Shown here in pieces: positions 34,496 through 37,907 of a DNA stretch of 37,907 nucleotides. Source of the stretch: an uncultured Pelagibacteraceae bacterium (GTDB lineage: Bacteria > Pseudomonadota > Alphaproteobacteria > Pelagibacterales > Pelagibacteraceae); the NCBI GenBank assembly GCA_902600205.1, contig CACKIN010000008.1, positions 1 through 37,907 of the forward strand. Direction: 5' to 3'. The first letter of the stretch is position 1, and the number at the start of each line of letters is the position of its first letter. The translations under genes were made by a program, and so were the position numbers. The notes under the pieces are model-generated. The model made no database searches and was not told the DNA's origin. It worked only from the letters and a program-made list of their open reading frames with translations.

Positions 34496-36571
34496 ATGTC
34501 AAGAACACACACATTAGATAAGTATAGAAATATTGGTATAATGGCACATATAGATGCTGGAAAAACCACTACAACTGAGAGAATTTTATATTATACAGGT
34601 AAAAGTCATAAAATAGGTGAAGTTCACGATGGTGCAGCAACAATGGACTGGATGGAGCAAGAGCAAGAGAGAGGTATCACAATAACTTCTGCAGCAACGA
34701 CGTGCTTTTGGAACGATCATCGTATAAATATAATCGATACTCCTGGACATGTTGATTTTACAATTGAAGTTGAAAGATCTTTAAAAGTTCTTGATGGTGC
34801 AGTTGCAGTATTTGATGGTGTGGCTGGTGTAGAACCACAATCAGAAACAGTTTGGAGACAAGCTGACAAGTATAAAGTTCCAAGAATATGCTTTGTAAAT
34901 AAACTAGATAGAACTGGAGCGGATTTTTTCAGATGTGTTGGGATGATTAAAGATCGTTTAGGAGCAAAACCCTTGGTTATGCAAGTTCCAATTGGTACTG
35001 AAGCAGCTTTAAAAGGTGTTGTTGATCTCATAAAAATGAAAGCAGTTATATGGAAAAACGAGGATCTTGGAGCCGCATGGGAATTATCTGATATTCCAGA
35101 AGATTTAAAAGAAATTTCAGCAAAATATCGTCAAGAATTGGTCGAAACAGCTGTTGAGCAAGATGAAAAACTTATGGAGGAATATCTTGGTGGTAAAGAT
35201 ATTTCCGAGGACGATTTAATTAAATGTGTAAGAAAAGGTTGCCTAGGTTTCGACTTTGTTCCTGTTTTAACTGGATCAGCTTTTAAAAATAAAGGTGTTC
35301 AACCACTACTAGACGCTGTTGTAAATTATCTTCCAAGTCCAAAAGATATTGGTTCTATTAAAGGAACAAAACCTGGCTCAGATGATGAGATTGAAATGAA
35401 ATTTGAGGATAACGCACCATTTTCTGCATTAGCATTTAAAGTTGCGAACGACCCATTTGTTGGTAGTTTGACATTTATTAGAATTTACTCTGGAACAGTA
35501 AAATCTGGTACAGGAATATATAATACATCAAAAGACAAAGAGGAAAGGGTTGGCAGAATGCTTCTTATGCACGCCAATTCAAGGGAAGATATTAAAGAGG
35601 CAAACGCCGGCGATATTGTAGCTCTTGCAGGATTAAAAAACACAATTACTGGACACACACTTGCTAACAAAGAAACACCAGTTTTATTAGAGCCAATGGA
35701 ATTTCCTGATCCAGTTATTGAAATTGCGGTAGAGCCAAAAACAAAAGCAGATCAAGAAAAAATGGGTGAAGCTTTAGGAAGATTAGCAAAAGAAGATCCA
35801 TCTTTTAGAGTTACATCTGATGAAGAGTCAGGACAAACAATCATTAAAGGAATGGGTGAACTTCACTTAGATATAATTGTTGATAGAATGAAAAGAGAAT
35901 TTAAAGTTGAAGCCAATGTTGGAGCACCACAAGTAGCGTATAGAGAAACCATTTTGTCTCCTGCTGAATATGATTATACCCATAAAAAACAAAGCGGTGG
36001 AGCTGGTCAATTTGCGAGAGTTAAATTAACAGTTGAGCCATTAGAACCTGGAAAAGGTAGAGAGATTGAAAGTAAAATCAAAGGTGGAGCAATTCCAAAA
36101 GAATTTATACCAGGTGTTGAAAAAGGAGTTGAGACGGTTGCAGATGGAGGTATTTTAGCCGGGTTTCCACTAATTGATTATAAAGTAACGATAGTAGATG
36201 GTTTACACCATGATGTAGACTCAAGTGTTTTAGCTTTTGAGTTGGCCTCAAGACAGTGTTTTAAAGAGGCTTGTACCAAAGCAACTTTAAAACTCTTAGA
36301 GCCCATAATGAGGGTTGAAGTTGTGACACCCGAAGATTACATGGGTGATGTTATAGGAGACCTAAATAGTAGACGAGGGCAAATAAATACTCAAGAGCAA
36401 AGAGGTAATGCAACAGTAATCACTGCAATGGTACCATTAGCAAATATGTTTGGTTATATTAATAATCTAAGATCAATGTCACAAGGTAGAGCTCAGTATT
36501 CTATGTTTTTTGATCATTATGATAAAGTTCCTCAAAACGTACAAGACGAGGTTACTAAAAAAACAGGATAA
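34496..36571 (+). CDS. fusA: Elongation factor G
   Basis: A 691-residue translational GTPase with G1 [10 protein letters not shown] (about 17-26), [10 protein letters not shown] in switch I, DTPGHVDF (G3) and [10 protein letters not shown] (G4), followed by the domains II-V ([10 protein letters not shown] in domain IV). Its length is normal for EF-G. It catalyses tRNA/mRNA translocation. It lies six bases after rpsG and two bases before rpsJ, so tufA, which follows fusA in many proteobacteria, is absent here. Confidence 0.98.
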   Translation: MSRTHTLDKYRNIGIMAHIDAGKTTTTERILYYTGKSHKIGEVHDGAATMDWMEQEQERGITITSAATTCFWNDHRINIIDTPGHVDFTIEVERSLKVLDGAVAVFDGVAGVEPQSETVWRQADKYKVPRICFVNKLDRTGADFFRCVGMIKDRLGAKPLVMQVPIGTEAALKGVVDLIKMKAVIWKNEDLGAAWELSDIPEDLKEISAKYRQELVETAVEQDEKLMEEYLGGKDISEDDLIKCVRKGCLGFDFVPVLTGSAFKNKGVQPLLDAVVNYLPSPKDIGSIKGTKPGSDDEIEMKFEDNAPFSALAFKVANDPFVGSLTFIRIYSGTVKSGTGIYNTSKDKEERVGRMLLMHANSREDIKEANAGDIVALAGLKNTITGHTLANKETPVLLEPMEFPDPVIEIAVEPKTKADQEKMGEALGRLAKEDPSFRVTSDEESGQTIIKGMGELHLDIIVDRMKREFKVEANVGAPQVAYRETILSPAEYDYTHKKQSGGAGQFARVKLTVEPLEPGKGREIESKIKGGAIPKEFIPGVEKGVETVADGGILAGFPLIDYKVTIVDGLHHDVDSSVLAFELASRQCFKEACTKATLKLLEPIMRVEVVTPEDYMGDVIGDLNSRRGQINTQEQRGNATVITAMVPLANMFGYINNLRSMSQGRAQYSMFFDHYDKVPQNVQDEVTKKTG

Positions 36572-36573
36572 TT

Positions 36574-36882
36574 ATGGAAAAGCAAAATATAAGAATTAAA
36601 CTTAGAGCGTACGACAATAAAGTGCTGGATCAATCTACAGAGGAAATAGTAAATACTGTAAAAAGAACAGGTGCTAATATAAAAGGACCTATACCATTAC
36701 CAACTAAAAAAGAGAGATATACTGTATTAAGATCTCCACACATTGATAAAAAAAGTAGAGAACAATTTGAAACAAGAACACATAAAAGGTTAATTGATAT
36801 TATAGAACCAACCCCAGCAACAGTTGAAGCGCTTATGAAATTAGATTTAGCATCAGGTGTAGATGTGGAGATAAAAATATAA
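36574..36882 (+). CDS. rpsJ: 30S ribosomal protein S10
   Basis: A 102-residue protein, start [14 protein letters not shown], with the conserved [22 protein letters not shown] region and the RTHKRLIDI stretch. It belongs to the 30S head and also partners NusB/NusG in antitermination. It is the first gene of the S10 operon, but here it is fused directly behind fusA and overlaps rplC by one base. Confidence 0.98.
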   Translation: MEKQNIRIKLRAYDNKVLDQSTEEIVNTVKRTGANIKGPIPLPTKKERYTVLRSPHIDKKSREQFETRTHKRLIDIIEPTPATVEALMKLDLASGVDVEIKI

Positions 36883-37589
36883 TGAGTGAAATTGGATTAA
36901 TTGGAAAAAAAATAGGTATGACAAGAGAGTTTTTTAAATCTGGTCAATCAGTTCCTGTAACAGTTTTAAAGGTAGAAAAAGGAAGAATAGTTCAGTTAAT
37001 TGATAAAGATAAAAGAGGTTATAATGCAATACAATTAGGTTTTGGTAGAATAAAAACTTCTAAATTGTCAAAATCAATGAAAGGATATTTTTCGAAAAAA
37101 AATACGGAAGCAAGAAAAACTTTAAAAGAATTTCGAGTAAAAAATTTAGATCAATATAAAGAGGGAAATGAATTTGGTATAGAAATTTTTAAGGATCTTA
37201 AATTTTTGGATGTTAAATCTAAAACAATTGGAAAAGGTTTTGCCGGTGCCATGAAAAGACACAATTTTGGTGGTTTAAGAGCCTCTCACGGTGTTTCAAT
37301 ATCACATAGAGCTCACGGCTCAACTGGACAAAACCAAGATCCAGGAAAAGTATTTAAAGGAAAAAAAATGGCAGGTCACATGGGAGATAAAAATAGATCA
37401 ATGCAAAATCTTGAAGTTATCAAAACAGATATCGATAATGAACTTATATATTTAAAAGGTTCAATACCTGGTGCAAAAAACTCAGAAGTCTTGCTTAAAA
37501 AAGCCGTTAAAAATATAAACAAGCTAACAATATCAGAAAAAATAGAGGCTTTAGAAAAATCAAAAAAAACAAAAGATAAGAAAAAATAA
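36882..37589 (+). CDS. rplC: 50S ribosomal protein L3
   Basis: A 235-residue protein: N-terminal [13 protein letters not shown] and the long loop [15 protein letters not shown] plus [19 protein letters not shown] reaching to the peptidyl-transferase centre, including the Gln that is methylated in several bacteria. The C-terminal extension is a Lys-rich tail longer than in enterobacteria (ending KTKDKKK). It overlaps rpsJ by one base and is followed three bases later by rplD. Confidence 0.97.
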   Translation: MSEIGLIGKKIGMTREFFKSGQSVPVTVLKVEKGRIVQLIDKDKRGYNAIQLGFGRIKTSKLSKSMKGYFSKKNTEARKTLKEFRVKNLDQYKEGNEFGIEIFKDLKFLDVKSKTIGKGFAGAMKRHNFGGLRASHGVSISHRAHGSTGQNQDPGKVFKGKKMAGHMGDKNRSMQNLEVIKTDIDNELIYLKGSIPGAKNSEVLLKKAVKNINKLTISEKIEALEKSKKTKDKKK

Positions 37590-37592
37590 TTT

Positions 37593-37907
37593 ATGAAGAT
37601 TGAAAAAATAAATTTAGAAGGTAAAAAAGCATCTATTGATATATCCGACAAAATAGTTGCAGCTAAAATAAATAATAAACTTGTGAGTAATGTTTTATAT
37701 AAAACAAATGCCAATTACAAAGGCAGGAAAGCAAAAACTAAACAGAAAAATGAAATAAAAGGGTCAACTTCAAAAATTTATGCCCAAAAAGGTACAGGTA
37801 ATGCAAGACATGCAAGTAAGAAGGCACCAATATTTGTTGGAGGTGGTGTAGCTCATGGCCCAAAAGGCGAATTAAGTTACAAAAAGAGAAAATTGAACAA
37901 AAGTGAA
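37593..37907 (+). CDS. rplD: 50S ribosomal protein L4, 5' part (cut by the window end)
   Basis: The first 105 codons are visible and the frame is still open at the end of the window. The segment KGTGNARHASKKAPIFVGGG (about 66-85), followed by VAHGPKGE, is the L4 loop signature that lines the exit tunnel; Lys/Arg-rich sequence continues to the edge. The ATG at 37593 is three bases after rplC, which is the usual S10 operon order. In enterobacteria L4 represses the S10 operon. Confidence 0.95.
   Translation, partial: MKIEKINLEGKKASIDISDKIVAAKINNKLVSNVLYKTNANYKGRKAKTKQKNEIKGSTSKIYAQKGTGNARHASKKAPIFVGGGVAHGPKGELSYKKRKLNKSE

Overview
The window looks like a chromosomal piece of a streamlined, very AT-rich marine alphaproteobacterium of the SAR11 (Pelagibacter) type. 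The evidence is the strong A/T bias with Lys/Asn/Ile-rich proteins, spacers of only a few bases, one-base or four-base gene overlaps, tRNA genes placed between operons, and a DmdA-like GcvT-family protein next to nadK. The genus call is inference from gene content and style; no rRNA gene is present to confirm it.

Layout. Positions 1-3928 hold a cut-off glycosyltransferase-9-like gene (minus), an azlCD amino-acid exporter pair, a small lipoprotein, a PhyH-type oxygenase, two very small ORFs and three small, mostly membrane, proteins. Positions 3934-15321 form an accessory, surface-oriented island. A minus-strand group carries an O-antigen ligase/polymerase-like protein, a glucosyl-3-phosphoglycerate synthase/phosphatase pair (glucosylglycerate, a compatible solute) and a phosphatidylcholine-synthase-like enzyme. 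A lone methyltransferase follows. Next comes a compact minus-strand operon encoding a UbiA-type phosphoribosyl transferase, DprE1-like and DprE2-like epimerase partners and an ArnT-like membrane glycosyltransferase. Read together, these four suggest a mycobacterial-style polyprenyl-phospho-arabinose pathway in a Gram-negative plankton cell. The island ends with a second 2OG-oxygenase-like protein and a MycE-type methyltransferase.

Positions 15323-18001 are a rearrangement scar. A 5'-truncated MalK/UgpC-type ABC ATPase begins one base after the methyltransferase stop codon. It is followed by a 118-bp direct repeat that contains the tRNA-Leu(UAA) promoter and the 5' half of that tRNA, broken exactly at the end of the anticodon loop. 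The second copy of the repeat is part of the intact tRNA 1840 bp further on. Between the copies are three small membrane or secreted proteins of unknown function, a run of three 10-bp repeats, and a further copy of the ABC gene's 3' tail. No integrase is present.

Positions 18006-37907 are core genome: nadK, a DmdA-like GcvT-family protein, tRNA-Thr and rlmB (minus), then a long plus-strand transcription/translation block: tRNA-Tyr, tRNA-Gly, tuf, tRNA-Trp, secE, nusG, rplK, rplA, rplJ, rplL, rpoB, rpoC, rpsL, rpsG, fusA, rpsJ, rplC, rplD (cut by the window end). The beta, str and S10 operons are therefore joined. The only tuf copy in view is the one before secE; none lies between fusA and rpsJ. 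Structured spacers lie between rplL and rpoB (hairpin) and between rpoC and rpsL (hairpin, promoter-like sequence, two perfect inverted repeats).
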